A stretch of DNA of 64,000 nt from Pseudomonadota bacterium (GCA_018897105.1 JAHILF010000031.1:62001-126000); one strand, 5' to 3'; numbered from the stretch's first letter, positions 10,423 to 20,576 are shown. Numbers and translations are program-made. The notes: generated from the sequence alone by a model not told the origin.

Positions 10423-11598
10423 TCAATATCTCTTATGGCACTGAATGCACAAATCTTTCGAACCACTGTATATTAATTCATACTTAAAATCAGACCCCAT
10501 GGGCAGATGACAGGTGATACACGTCACCATCTGACTGGTTCGCACATCAACTACCTTTTCCCCAACCGGGTGGGTAAATTTGCCTTGAGTCTCATGGCAC
10601 CTGGTGCAAATGGCATTACCATCACCTCTCAGCATGGCGATCCTGTTTGAACCATGCACCTCGTGACAATTGATGCAGGACCCTTCTTTTGCTTTCGGAT
10701 GCCTGTAAAGTTTATTCTCATAACGTGCAATGGTGTCAGCATGACAACCACGGCAAACCTGCAGCTGGCTGCCTTTTAATAAATTCTTTTCATTGCCGGC
10801 ATGGGGTGAATGGCAGGACAAACATTTATTTTCTCCCTTACCCGTTAAATGACTATGCCGGGCAAACATACCGGTCGCGACCGCTTCATGACATCTGAGA
10901 CAACTCTGTGTGCTGCCCTGTATTTCCCCTTTATCATGACATTCTTTACATCCTTGGACAAAAGGCGCATGGAGGATATCACGAACAATGCCCTTCCTGC
11001 TGCTGCCGTGTGGATTGTGACACGAAAGACAATCGCGTAAAGTTCCGGGATAATTCAAATGGCCCTTCTGCAGGTCTTGAGACTTATGACAGGACAGACA
11101 GACTTTATCAGGTTCATCCTTGAGCAATTGGCCAAAAACTGACTGATGAGGCCGGTGGCAGGAATAACATTGCCCATGGGCATAGGGCTCATGGGTATAT
11201 TGAAATTTAGGAGAAAGTTTCGTATGACAGCCGAAACAGGTTGCGCTTAACTGATCCTTGAGAAGCCCTTTTCTGAAACTTGCGTGGGGCACATGACAAA
11301 CAAGACATTGTCCGCTACGCACAGGCTGATGGACCATCCCCTGTTTGAACGTAGTCTCTTCCTTTGCATGACAGGAAAAGCAGAGTGCTGACCCTTCCTG
11401 TTCCAGTAATCCCTTAAAATGCGCAACATGGGGATTATGGCAAGCGCCACATTGCCCATTGGCTAGCGGTTGATGGACAAACTTGTCGCTGAAAGCCTCT
11501 TTTTTGTGGCAATTAAAGCAGACTGTATCTGCTGCCGCTGCTATGGGAAAAGCTAAGGCAAGCCAGGAAATGACAAAGATTCGATAATAATTTAACAT
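10423..11598 (-). CDS. Multiheme cytochrome c with 16 CXXCH motifs (doubled-CXXCH type)
   Basis: 16 CXXCH counted; signal peptide MLNYYRIFVISWLALAFPIAAAA; start overlaps the upstream stop (TAATG). Confidence 0.92.
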   Translation of the reverse strand: MLNYYRIFVISWLALAFPIAAAADTVCFNCHKKEAFSDKFVHQPLANGQCGACHNPHVAHFKGLLEQEGSALCFSCHAKEETTFKQGMVHQPVRSGQCLVCHVPHASFRKGLLKDQLSATCFGCHTKLSPKFQYTHEPYAHGQCYSCHRPHQSVFGQLLKDEPDKVCLSCHKSQDLQKGHLNYPGTLRDCLSCHNPHGSSRKGIVRDILHAPFVQGCKECHDKGEIQGSTQSCLRCHEAVATGMFARHSHLTGKGENKCLSCHSPHAGNEKNLLKGSQLQVCRGCHADTIARYENKLYRHPKAKEGSCINCHEVHGSNRIAMLRGDGNAICTRCHETQGKFTHPVGEKVVDVRTSQMVTCITCHLPMGSDFKYELIYSGSKDLCIQCHKRY

Positions 11599-13550
11599 TA
11601 TTTTCTGCCCTCCCCGGGATGACACGGGCTGCATTTGCCTTCGGCAAAAGGCTTATGACTTACCGGGAAGAGTAATCCTTTTGTCGGACCCCCATGAGGA
11701 TCATGGCATTTCAGACAGGAAGCGATTCCCGGACGAATTCCTTGATGCACGGCAGTGAATCGTGTTTCCGTGAGATTATGACAGCGGGCGCAGAGCTGAC
11801 CACCTTTTTCATGCACGATTCCTTTATTCTTTGAGGCATGGGGGTCATGACACACTGTACAATCATTTGTCGCCGGGTCATGGGCGAAACCATCCCGCCA
11901 ATAGGTGGATATTTGATGATGACAGCTGAGACAAAGGGCCGGCTGTTTTTGCGCAAGATTTTTCGGGTAGGCGGAGCCATGTGCCAAATGGCAGGCTGCG
12001 CAATTCAGGTCCTTCACCGGTCCATGAACCACAGGGGAATCGCTGATCACTTTTTCCATCCCCCCATGGCAGCTAAGACACAGTTTTCCAGGATTTTCTT
12101 TCAGGTTGTAAACATAATCTCCGGCATGAGGAGAGTGGCATTTTTCGCATTCTTTTTTAGCAAAAGGATCATGGGCAATGAAATTTTCATTTTGTTTTTC
12201 CAGAACCTTATGGCAGGAAAGGCAAAGCCTGCCACCGACCGTACTTTCCTTTAGCAGATTCTTCCTTTCTCCCTGATGGGGCTCATGACATCGACTGCAG
12301 TCACCATTGGCAAAAGGAGTGTGGAGACTGAAGCTGCCCATCTCTCTGCCACTCTGTTGATGACAGGGAAGGCAAACCTCCTTCTCATTCTTGACAAGTA
12401 ATTTCCTCTCACCGGCTTCATGCGGATTGTGACACTCCAGACATTTACTCTTTGCAGCCGGTGGATGGGAAACTATACCTTCACTGTAAAGTTTTTTCTC
12501 ATGGCATTTATAACAAATCTTCGAAGACTCGATGGCCAGCAGAGCTGCCTGCTGCGAACTATGGCCCATATGACAGGAAAGACACTGGCCCTTACTGTAA
12601 GGCTCATGGCTGCTTTTGATCATGGTCATGTCTGCACCGGCGTGACAACTTACACATACCTTTTCCGGTGGCATAGCAAGCATATACTTGTTTTCACTGG
12701 CATGTGATGCGTGACACTTAAGACAGAGCCCCCCTGTGTAGGGCTTATGCTGGCTGGTCATTTTCATGTTGCGGCGAGGATGGCAGGTTAAACACCCAGC
12801 ATTGGCATCGCCTTTAATCTGCAACGCTCCTTCACTGCCAATCAGATGGCAACCGGCACATTTACCCTCCATAACCGGCTTATGCACTACCAACTTTAAT
12901 AAATGAAGGCCATCGGAACTGTGCGGGCTGTGGCAGAGAACACACTTTCCTTGCACCGGATAATCACGGTGGCTTTTACGAAAAGCCGCCTCATCATTCT
13001 TATGGCAGGAAAGACAGAGACTGTCTTCGGCTTGTTTGAGAAGGGATTTTACACCTGATCCATGGTTTACATGACAGCTGGCACAACCCTCTTTAACAGG
13101 GTCATGCACATTAGTCCGAGAAAAATGCTTTCTATCATGGCAGGTAAAGCAAATCTCAGGGCTGGCGGATCTCAACAGGCCTTTATTCGTGCTGTTATGT
13201 ACCTCATGGCAGGACAGACAAAGTCCTTGGGCAACAGGCTTATGCACGGACTGCTTCTTGCTTTCCTCTTCAATCTGCTGATGACAGACAAAACACTGTT
13301 CAGGCGGATTCTGTCGAAGATACGTACCGCCAATCATTCCATGATGAAGATGACAAGCCTCACAATTATCTTCTTGCACAGGTTTATGAACAACTCCTTG
13401 TTTGAAAGCGGCAGCCATATCGGCGTGACATTCCACGCAGCTTTTTCGGGGCTGGCGAACCGGTTGGCTGCTGACGCAGGAAACAAGCAAACTGAGGATG
13501 AATGCCAGTCCAAAAAATAACTTAATTTTATTTCCCGACATGAAGATCAC
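11598..13550 (-). CDS. Giant multiheme cytochrome c lipoprotein with 26 CXXCH motifs
   Basis: 26 CXXCH counted in 650 aa; lipobox-like LSLLVSC; recurrent H(K/D)P...CxxCHxxHxS modules. Confidence 0.93.
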   Translation of the reverse strand: MIFMSGNKIKLFFGLAFILSLLVSCVSSQPVRQPRKSCVECHADMAAAFKQGVVHKPVQEDNCEACHLHHGMIGGTYLRQNPPEQCFVCHQQIEEESKKQSVHKPVAQGLCLSCHEVHNSTNKGLLRSASPEICFTCHDRKHFSRTNVHDPVKEGCASCHVNHGSGVKSLLKQAEDSLCLSCHKNDEAAFRKSHRDYPVQGKCVLCHSPHSSDGLHLLKLVVHKPVMEGKCAGCHLIGSEGALQIKGDANAGCLTCHPRRNMKMTSQHKPYTGGLCLKCHASHASENKYMLAMPPEKVCVSCHAGADMTMIKSSHEPYSKGQCLSCHMGHSSQQAALLAIESSKICYKCHEKKLYSEGIVSHPPAAKSKCLECHNPHEAGERKLLVKNEKEVCLPCHQQSGREMGSFSLHTPFANGDCSRCHEPHQGERKNLLKESTVGGRLCLSCHKVLEKQNENFIAHDPFAKKECEKCHSPHAGDYVYNLKENPGKLCLSCHGGMEKVISDSPVVHGPVKDLNCAACHLAHGSAYPKNLAQKQPALCLSCHHQISTYWRDGFAHDPATNDCTVCHDPHASKNKGIVHEKGGQLCARCHNLTETRFTAVHQGIRPGIASCLKCHDPHGGPTKGLLFPVSHKPFAEGKCSPCHPGEGRK

Positions 13551-15180
13551 CGAGCTCCTTTTTAATTTTCTCCCAGGCGCGGTTGTTTATTTCAAAAACC
13601 GATTTTTCTTTCAGAGCGGCAAGATATTCATTACGTACCTTGGAAAATTTTTCCTCTTCAACTAGGCTGGCAACTTTATCATGGACATGGTCAAAGGGCA
13701 TAGGGGTGGCTGGAGTCCGTTTTATCAATTTTATAATTGTATGATGACCTTTCACAACAAATGGATTACTCAATTCTCCAATCACCAGACTATCTACAAC
13801 CTGCTGAACAATCGGATCAAGATATCTGAATTGCATGTTCTGCACCGGCACTTCCCCAGAATAATAACGGGAAACAACTTCAAAGAAATCATCGCCTCTT
13901 TCCATTTCCTTATACATCTTGTCAATAAGGTTTTCTTCATCCTCCACAACGGCTATGGAGACCATTTCGGGTTGCGAGAAACGATCCAGATGTTCCTGAT
14001 AATACTTTTCGATATCCTGTTCACTTACCTGAACCTGTGGTTTAAAAAGACGTTTTTCAAATTCCTTTATCAGACGGTGCTGAGTATAAAAAAGGTAAAG
14101 GGGCTTTAAAGGTTCTTTTTCTTCATAATGCTCATCAAGGGCTCCTCTTGTTGTAAGAGTCTGGGCAAGCACTCCATCAAGTAGCCTTTGTTTCAGCTTA
14201 TCTCCCTTCTCAACCGCAAAACCATACTGTTTGCGGAATTGCAGTTCCTTGTTAACGAGATCAAGAAACACTCTCACCGTATAACTTCCATTGTCCATGG
14301 TAATGAGCGTCTGATCAAGGAGTTCTTCATTGGATGAATCCAGATTCAGGGCATCAAAAACCTGCTGGTTTATTTTAACCTGATATTTTTTTTTCAACTG
14401 CTCGACAAGTGCGACAGTAAGTTCCTGCTCCTTTCTCTCCCGGACCTCATTGGTGATCATCGGTTTCAGCAACTCAAAATCCTCAGCATCATATCCTTTC
14501 TGGGACACAAGACGAATGATAACAAAACCTTTACTCCACGGGAAAGGCTCGGACATCGCTCCAGGTGTCAAACCATCAACTACAGGACGCCACTCCTGCT
14601 GAAGCTGATTGGTTCTTAGCCATTTTTCATCATAATAAACGGAATTTTTGTTAACGATTGTCGCCTCAGCTGCAAACTTAGCAAAATCCAGATTCCCTTC
14701 TTTTATATGTTCGTAAGATTTTTTTGCCACCTCGCCATCATTAAAATAAAGAATCTGCAGCTGCAGACGGGGTAGATATTTTTCCTCATAACGATCTTTG
14801 AGTTCCTTATCTGATATTTTAACCTGAGAATTAATCTTATCTCCCTTGTAAACAAGCAATGTGCGTGCTTTCAGGAAGATATCTATTTTATGGCGGTACT
14901 CCGGTTCGTTATAAAGCTCCATCTTTTCGGCTTCCTGAACCAACAAATGCCAATCAACAAAAGGATCAACTGATTCAGGGAACTGTGTGTCCTTTTCTTT
15001 CCAATTTATCCACCAGTTTTTAAAATCGTCAGACGTTAAACTGCTGCCATTTATAGTTACAAGTTTCTCCGCTCCCCAAGGCCAAGCATGTCCGTCTCCG
15101 GCAATGGTCAACATCCAGAAAAAAACAACCCCGCATATAAATCCTATTTTCCGCATTGCTTCATTCCTTCGGCGAACCAT
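13528..15180 (-). CDS. Peptidyl-prolyl cis-trans isomerase, PpiC/SurA-like
   Basis: Signal peptide; parvulin-like segments (MSEPFPWSKGFVIIRLVSQKGY, IGELSNPFVVKGHHTIIKLIKRTPA). Confidence 0.82.
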   Translation of the reverse strand: MVRRRNEAMRKIGFICGVVFFWMLTIAGDGHAWPWGAEKLVTINGSSLTSDDFKNWWINWKEKDTQFPESVDPFVDWHLLVQEAEKMELYNEPEYRHKIDIFLKARTLLVYKGDKINSQVKISDKELKDRYEEKYLPRLQLQILYFNDGEVAKKSYEHIKEGNLDFAKFAAEATIVNKNSVYYDEKWLRTNQLQQEWRPVVDGLTPGAMSEPFPWSKGFVIIRLVSQKGYDAEDFELLKPMITNEVRERKEQELTVALVEQLKKKYQVKINQQVFDALNLDSSNEELLDQTLITMDNGSYTVRVFLDLVNKELQFRKQYGFAVEKGDKLKQRLLDGVLAQTLTTRGALDEHYEEKEPLKPLYLFYTQHRLIKEFEKRLFKPQVQVSEQDIEKYYQEHLDRFSQPEMVSIAVVEDEENLIDKMYKEMERGDDFFEVVSRYYSGEVPVQNMQFRYLDPIVQQVVDSLVIGELSNPFVVKGHHTIIKLIKRTPATPMPFDHVHDKVASLVEEEKFSKVRNEYLAALKEKSVFEINNRAWEKIKKELGDLHVGK

Positions 15181-15755
15181 TCTTCGATTATCTCATCCGA
15201 TATGATCCGACTGAGTTGAGTCACGGTATTAACAAGTCCAAAATGCATAACCTTACGATAATCCGTACCTTCACGCCTGTGATAGGTATTCCACATCGTT
15301 TTGCCTCTTTTGGCATCATAAACCTGCAATGTTACGGCTAAAACAGGATTTACATAGTTATCCCCCATTTTTTCTTCCATTTCCGTAATTCTACCGCTGA
15401 TCACAAGCTGAACATCAAGCCGGCTACCAAGCACTCTGATTTGCTCGATACTGGGAAGTTGATTCGGATATATGCGCAGTTCTCGATAAATGTTCTGAAC
15501 ATCCCCTTCAGAGGCAACTTCAATACCGGCAATGCGGGTCAATTCTGCAGCAAAAACACGTTGCATGATCAAATTGCCCTGTTCAAAACGGCTACCGTTA
15601 ATAAAAGGAAGAAGAGCCACAGAACAGATGCTCTCCCCTTCATAAACATTTTTTTTCCCGTGAGAAGGCCTTGATGAAGTACAGGAACTGCCTCCCAAAA
15701 GAATCACGACAAGAAGAAGAAATATGGAAAAATATCTGAATTGCGGAAAATTCAT
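15144..15755 (-). CDS. CsgG/GNA1162-like lipoprotein
   Basis: Lipobox LLGGSSC; SICSVALLPFINGSRFEQGNLIMQRVFAAELTRIAGIEV resembles CsgG/GNA1162/TolB-N folds. Confidence 0.65.
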   Translation of the reverse strand: MNFPQFRYFSIFLLLVVILLGGSSCTSSRPSHGKKNVYEGESICSVALLPFINGSRFEQGNLIMQRVFAAELTRIAGIEVASEGDVQNIYRELRIYPNQLPSIEQIRVLGSRLDVQLVISGRITEMEEKMGDNYVNPVLAVTLQVYDAKRGKTMWNTYHRREGTDYRKVMHFGLVNTVTQLSRIISDEIIEEWFAEGMKQCGK

Positions 15756-15774
15756 AATAATAGTGATCTGCTCG

Positions 15775-17250
15775 TTAAAATTCAGGGACCCATTCTTGCT
15801 GCTTGGGCGGTTCAGGTTGATCGTCCTCAACATTGACTAATTGCATAAGATTATCGATTTTTTTCTGAGCCTTATTGCCTAACACGTCCTTCATGCAGAC
15901 AACAGCCTCAAGTTGCCTCGTATCTGACGGTGAAGGAAACGGGATCAGAACGTCCACTGGAAGATCAGTTCCTTGACTCTGCAACAAGACTTCACCGTCC
16001 GAATACAAAATTTCGGCACTCCAGTAATCGACAGGAATTTCATCCTCAGAATCCAGGGTTACGATGAGACTGTCATTACCTACTGCTGCGTTTATCACCG
16101 GAATTGGGGGAGTACTTTTCAAAAACACCTTCTTGGTCGATACTGTGGAATTATTTGCCCTGTCCCAGACCGTTAACACAATTTCGTAGATGCCGTCTTC
16201 AGCCTTATGGCCATCCGGGCGTTGTCCATTCCAGACGAAACGTTGCGGTAAAGAACCTTTATTCTCTGTGCCGGCCATGACCTGCCCCCCCATATTCTGT
16301 ATAAACAGCGACCAATGGGAAAGCGGCTCCGGATCCAGCCAAACAGGGGTAATAGGTAACCTGCCATTAAATGCCATGAAATTGTTAACATTTTTCCCGG
16401 CGACTTTCAAATTCAATTTCGGGGAATGCGTATCAATCTGATAATTTCCGACAAAGAAAACAAGTGCTCTCCCGGATTGACATCTTAAAACAAGACTGAC
16501 GGGAAGTAATCCTTCATGGTCAGGAGCAGACCAGAAAACAGCGTAGGAGTTGGGGGATACCTCAACCATGTCGAGATAATTATCTTCTCCAATCCTAAGC
16601 AGGACTTGGGAAATTGTCTCACCGCCTGCTGGTGTTCGAATTTTGACGGAACAACTCACCTCATCACCCGGTTTAACATGTTGTGAAGAAAGTCGTGACG
16701 TTTCAACAACTATGCCTGGGTTTTGTCCTGTAACTTCCAGAACAGCAGGCCAGCTGCTCAGGAGCTGCTGTGCAAGAACGGGAAATAAATCGTCGAGGCT
16801 TTCGGGTTCATCAATAGCAAAAAAATTAGAGATATCAGCTTTGCTCATTCCACCGACCTCGGTCCATACCGTCCGTGCGTCACAAGCGCGTACCAGGGTC
16901 AGCACCATCCCGAAAGCTGCCAGTGGTAATTCCTGCCGCTGGCTGACTGTCCCGAAAAGGATAAAGTCTGCACCAAGGTCATCCCGAACTTGATAAATAT
17001 GACTTGTACCAAGGAAACCAAGCCATCTGATACGATTCCTGGACATGAACGAGATAACTTTATCCGTCGGAATGACTTCAATCCCTTTTTCCTGCAAGTT
17101 CTGCTGTAAAAATTCGGTGAGAGTGAAATTGACTCCATTACGTCCCTCACTGAGGTCTTCCACAGGGAAAACAGCCACAGTGACAGCCTGAGCATATGAG
17201 GCAATCAGTGTGGTCATCGTCAGAAGTGTTATAATGAGGAACCTTTTCAT
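15775..17250 (-). CDS. CsgG/FlgO-like N-terminal domain plus FlgD-Ig-like C-terminal region, secreted
   Basis: Signal peptide; VTVAVFPVEDLSEGRNGVNFTLTEFLQQNLQEKGIEVIP; FlgD-Ig-like RFVWNGQRPDGHKAEDGIYEIVLTVWDRANN. Confidence 0.65.
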   Translation of the reverse strand: MKRFLIITLLTMTTLIASYAQAVTVAVFPVEDLSEGRNGVNFTLTEFLQQNLQEKGIEVIPTDKVISFMSRNRIRWLGFLGTSHIYQVRDDLGADFILFGTVSQRQELPLAAFGMVLTLVRACDARTVWTEVGGMSKADISNFFAIDEPESLDDLFPVLAQQLLSSWPAVLEVTGQNPGIVVETSRLSSQHVKPGDEVSCSVKIRTPAGGETISQVLLRIGEDNYLDMVEVSPNSYAVFWSAPDHEGLLPVSLVLRCQSGRALVFFVGNYQIDTHSPKLNLKVAGKNVNNFMAFNGRLPITPVWLDPEPLSHWSLFIQNMGGQVMAGTENKGSLPQRFVWNGQRPDGHKAEDGIYEIVLTVWDRANNSTVSTKKVFLKSTPPIPVINAAVGNDSLIVTLDSEDEIPVDYWSAEILYSDGEVLLQSQGTDLPVDVLIPFPSPSDTRQLEAVVCMKDVLGNKAQKKIDNLMQLVNVEDDQPEPPKQQEWVPEF

Positions 17251-17361
17251 AATAATCAAAACAAACTATAATTTTTCTGTAACTCGCAATAAAATTTACC
17301 TACATGTTACGCGGCATCAGCTTATATTATATCACGACGCATCACTCAATCTCATTTTTTT

Positions 17362-18294
17362 TTAAGGCGCAACAGTCATCGATTCACCAGGTGCTGGCTC
17401 CACAACAGGAGCAGGCGGTTCAACTTCTACGTCGACTGGTTCAGCAGGTGAAGGTTCAACCACTACTGCCGCAGGCTCAATCGTCTCTATTTCTACGTCC
17501 ACGGCAGGTTCAGCGGGAGCAGGCTCTTCCGGAACTGCCGGTTCAACAACATCGCCGCCTTGTTCAGAAGGTGAAGGTTCACCCTCTACAGTTACAGGCT
17601 CAGCAGGAGCAGACTCTTCAGAAACTGCCGGTTCAACAACATCAGTCGTGACAGATACCGGTCTAACAACCACAGGTTTATCGGCCACGGGTGCAGCAGG
17701 CACAGGTACAGGAACATTTTGCCTCTCAGGTATAGTGGAGAGAAGTTCCTTGGCAAGTTTAACAGTAACCTTGTAAGCATCATCAGGTGTTATGCCAAAG
17801 AGTCGTCCCACAACGGAATCTCCAGCATAATGACCACTGGCCTGCCATAATACAATACCAGACTTTATCTCGATAAGTCGCAAGGTCAGACTCATTTCAG
17901 GAACAATCACGGAACCAATCCGTTTATCTCCTGCCATGTCGACGGAACCAATCATAATAGACTGAACATTGAGGCGCTGCCCAAGTCTACTGAGCATAAG
18001 TTGACTCACAGGAGATCCTGGGTCAATGGCTTCTTCATGCAAAACACTGTCAGTAATCCCTTTATCCACGACATCAAAGATATTCATGGCCAGAATCTCG
18101 GTATTGATCACATCCCTTGCAAGCTCAGCTGCATATTTCTGTTCCGTATTATTTTCCAGAGGAAGAACGCTGATCCTGTTGACAAAGTCAAGCGTCACAT
18201 CTTCTCTCATAAAAGAAACTGTCGTTTTCCCAGAACATCCGGTCAGTATGGAAAAACACATCAAAGTCAGTATGGAACACATTATTCTTTTCAT
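17362..18294 (-). CDS. CsgG/GNA1162-like lipoprotein with Pro/Glu/Val-rich C-terminal tail
   Basis: Lipobox SILTGC; RISVLPLENNTEQKYAAELARDVINTEI; ~100-aa EPAVPEEPAPAEPAVDVE low-complexity tail. Confidence 0.7.
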   Translation of the reverse strand: MKRIMCSILTLMCFSILTGCSGKTTVSFMREDVTLDFVNRISVLPLENNTEQKYAAELARDVINTEILAMNIFDVVDKGITDSVLHEEAIDPGSPVSQLMLSRLGQRLNVQSIMIGSVDMAGDKRIGSVIVPEMSLTLRLIEIKSGIVLWQASGHYAGDSVVGRLFGITPDDAYKVTVKLAKELLSTIPERQNVPVPVPAAPVADKPVVVRPVSVTTDVVEPAVSEESAPAEPVTVEGEPSPSEQGGDVVEPAVPEEPAPAEPAVDVEIETIEPAAVVVEPSPAEPVDVEVEPPAPVVEPAPGESMTVAP

Positions 18295-18348
18295 GAACAG
18301 AACCCTTGGGAAATTAATTTTAAACATTTATCATTTAAGTTTCAAACA

Positions 18349-20385
18349 TCAGTAACGAATGACAAACTGCCCACCGTATGCAAATTCGGTTTCATCCTCA
18401 TCAATATAGGTACAATAGGCATGCATTGAAAAAATTCGATTTATAGTCCAGTTGTAATTTGCACTATAATCATCACTACTTTCACTATGATTATAACTCA
18501 GATTTAACTGTGTTTTGTATGTAGGTGCAACGGTCACCGTGAGATAATTTGTAAAAGCAGAAGATTCATCGCTTTCCCACTCCTGGCCGGCACCAACCTG
18601 CATGGAAAGGATATCAGAAGCCCTCCAGCTTATGCCTATTAAACTGGAGGCGGTCCAGGTTGATTCTTCAGCGTTTGAAGTGTTGTATCTTTCTGTGAGA
18701 TCCACCGTCATTTCGGGATTCAGCCGTGCGGTAAACTTCAAGGTGGAATTAAAATCCTTTGAGGTCTCATCTGTCTCTTCATCACGCTCGGTGATATAAG
18801 CAAGATCAAGATTCGAGGTCAAATCAGGGAATATCAAGGCGGTCAAAAACATGTTGTAATTATAGCTGGTGTCTGTTTTCACATCCGCTTCATATATATC
18901 GCTCCGGGTGACACCATAATTCATATCGACCGTAGGGAGCAGCAGCGATGAAAAACTGAGCGAGTAATAACGTGTTTTTTCTTCATCTTCGTCCCCTACC
19001 TGATCTTTCGACTCGCTGGCGCTCATGGTTGAAGAAAATGAGAGGGTGGGTGACCAGATGAGACTGGTTGAATTGTAGGTCCGACTAATATCATCCCCAA
19101 CTGCTGTTTCACCGTCTTCCATTATGAGGTTATACGTCCAGTTGAGATCAGGGGTGATAAGAAAACGAAGTGATGTATCCCCTAAATAGGTGTAATAAGT
19201 TGTATTATGGGTAATCTTCTGTCCCGGATCCCCGCTAACCCTGGTAAAGGCTTCGACCCGGGTAATGTTGAAATTATCGTCAGTGGGAATTCTGTCTTCA
19301 ACCAGCATGACAAATTTAGCTGTTACTTGAGGAATTTCAATTTCAAAACGTTGCTGGGTACTATCGTATATCTGCGAAGTCGCTGGTCCCTGAGAAGACC
19401 ATTCGGTTCCATTGGAACTGGTATAGACTGTCCACTGGAAGCGGTTAAGATTCCCTGATTCAGTTTCACCCAGGTCGGTTTCCGTATAAATATAGAAATC
19501 ATTGACCGGTTGTGGTGATAATTGAAAAATGGCGACATTATAACGTTCATGGTGAATAACGGTATTCGGAAAACTCGTTAATTCATTCCATTCAGGATCA
19601 TCATCAGGATCAGGCGAAGCCTGTCCACCACGACTTTCTATGCTGTGAATGGGAACCAGTGCGCTGCCGCCAGGATCAATTTTCGTTTCAAAATCCTGGG
19701 TGTTGTTGGCGTATTGCCCCAGGAAGGTGACATTTAAACGATCCTCCCAGAAAGATTTTTCAGTTGTCAGACGGGCGAGTTGATTGGTTGATTTATCATT
19801 ACTGTTGGCGACAAAATCATCACTCTCATTGAGGTCTATATTGTAATAGACTTTAGCGAGCAATAAATCCCAGTCAATATTGAAACCGCTGAAGGTGCTC
19901 TCTGCGTCAATCCGGCTTGGACTCTCATCATCTATGGTGCTGCTTGCTGCATAATTAAGCTGCACCATCGGCCAAAGTTCTTTCTGCCAGTTACTGATCC
20001 ACCTGCCCTGCCAGTTACTGCTGGTCAAATCGGATCTTTCGGAGTTTCGCAGCTTGTTCCACGTGCCGGAAAGGTCAAAATAAAAGAGATCATTGTTGAT
20101 CTGGTAGTCTAGAGACGGAGTGATTGCCTCTGTTTCATACCCACCCTTGAAAGTTGTCGTATAGCGGACAGTTTCGTCTATACTCATCACTGGAGTCAGT
20201 GGCTGGTCAAGCTCGAGAGTGGTGCTTTGACTGACCTGTGATTCACTTCCTTCATCTTCAGTATGCTGATATGTTCCGGTGCCGATAAATGACAGCGGCT
20301 TTCCCTGGACGATATCGTCACAGAAAAAAAACATCAGCAACAGGGCATAGATAATGCCGTTATATTTTATCCCCCCTCGCATCAT
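18349..20385 (-). CDS. Outer-membrane beta-barrel (putative cytochrome-conduit porin) with inserted discoidin-like domain
   Basis: Signal peptide; alternating amphipathic strands; C-terminal aromatic GGQFVIRY; insertion containing FYIYTETDLGE...RFQWTVYTSSNGTEWSS...ARFEIEIPQVTAKFVMLV-like F5/8C features. Confidence 0.7.
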   Translation of the reverse strand: MMRGGIKYNGIIYALLLMFFFCDDIVQGKPLSFIGTGTYQHTEDEGSESQVSQSTTLELDQPLTPVMSIDETVRYTTTFKGGYETEAITPSLDYQINNDLFYFDLSGTWNKLRNSERSDLTSSNWQGRWISNWQKELWPMVQLNYAASSTIDDESPSRIDAESTFSGFNIDWDLLLAKVYYNIDLNESDDFVANSNDKSTNQLARLTTEKSFWEDRLNVTFLGQYANNTQDFETKIDPGGSALVPIHSIESRGGQASPDPDDDPEWNELTSFPNTVIHHERYNVAIFQLSPQPVNDFYIYTETDLGETESGNLNRFQWTVYTSSNGTEWSSQGPATSQIYDSTQQRFEIEIPQVTAKFVMLVEDRIPTDDNFNITRVEAFTRVSGDPGQKITHNTTYYTYLGDTSLRFLITPDLNWTYNLIMEDGETAVGDDISRTYNSTSLIWSPTLSFSSTMSASESKDQVGDEDEEKTRYYSLSFSSLLLPTVDMNYGVTRSDIYEADVKTDTSYNYNMFLTALIFPDLTSNLDLAYITERDEETDETSKDFNSTLKFTARLNPEMTVDLTERYNTSNAEESTWTASSLIGISWRASDILSMQVGAGQEWESDESSAFTNYLTVTVAPTYKTQLNLSYNHSESSDDYSANYNWTINRIFSMHAYCTYIDEDETEFAYGGQFVIRY

Positions 20386-20576
20386 TAGTTACATTCCACA
20401 TGTAATTAATATTTAAAAACAGCCATTTTATTTCGCCCCTTGGTATTCCCTTCCCATCACATGACAAAAAGACATGAACACAAAGAATATGCAACAGTTA
20501 ATTGATGAAAATGCAAAATAAATCAAACACCTACTTCATTAATTTGTTAAAGATAAATAGTACAGATGCATGGACA

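Noticed and set aside
11838-13520. Antisense ORFs inside the 26- and 16-heme cytochrome genes
   Set aside because: Arise from repeated CXXCH codons on the other strand; composition atypical and overlapped by a convincing CDS.
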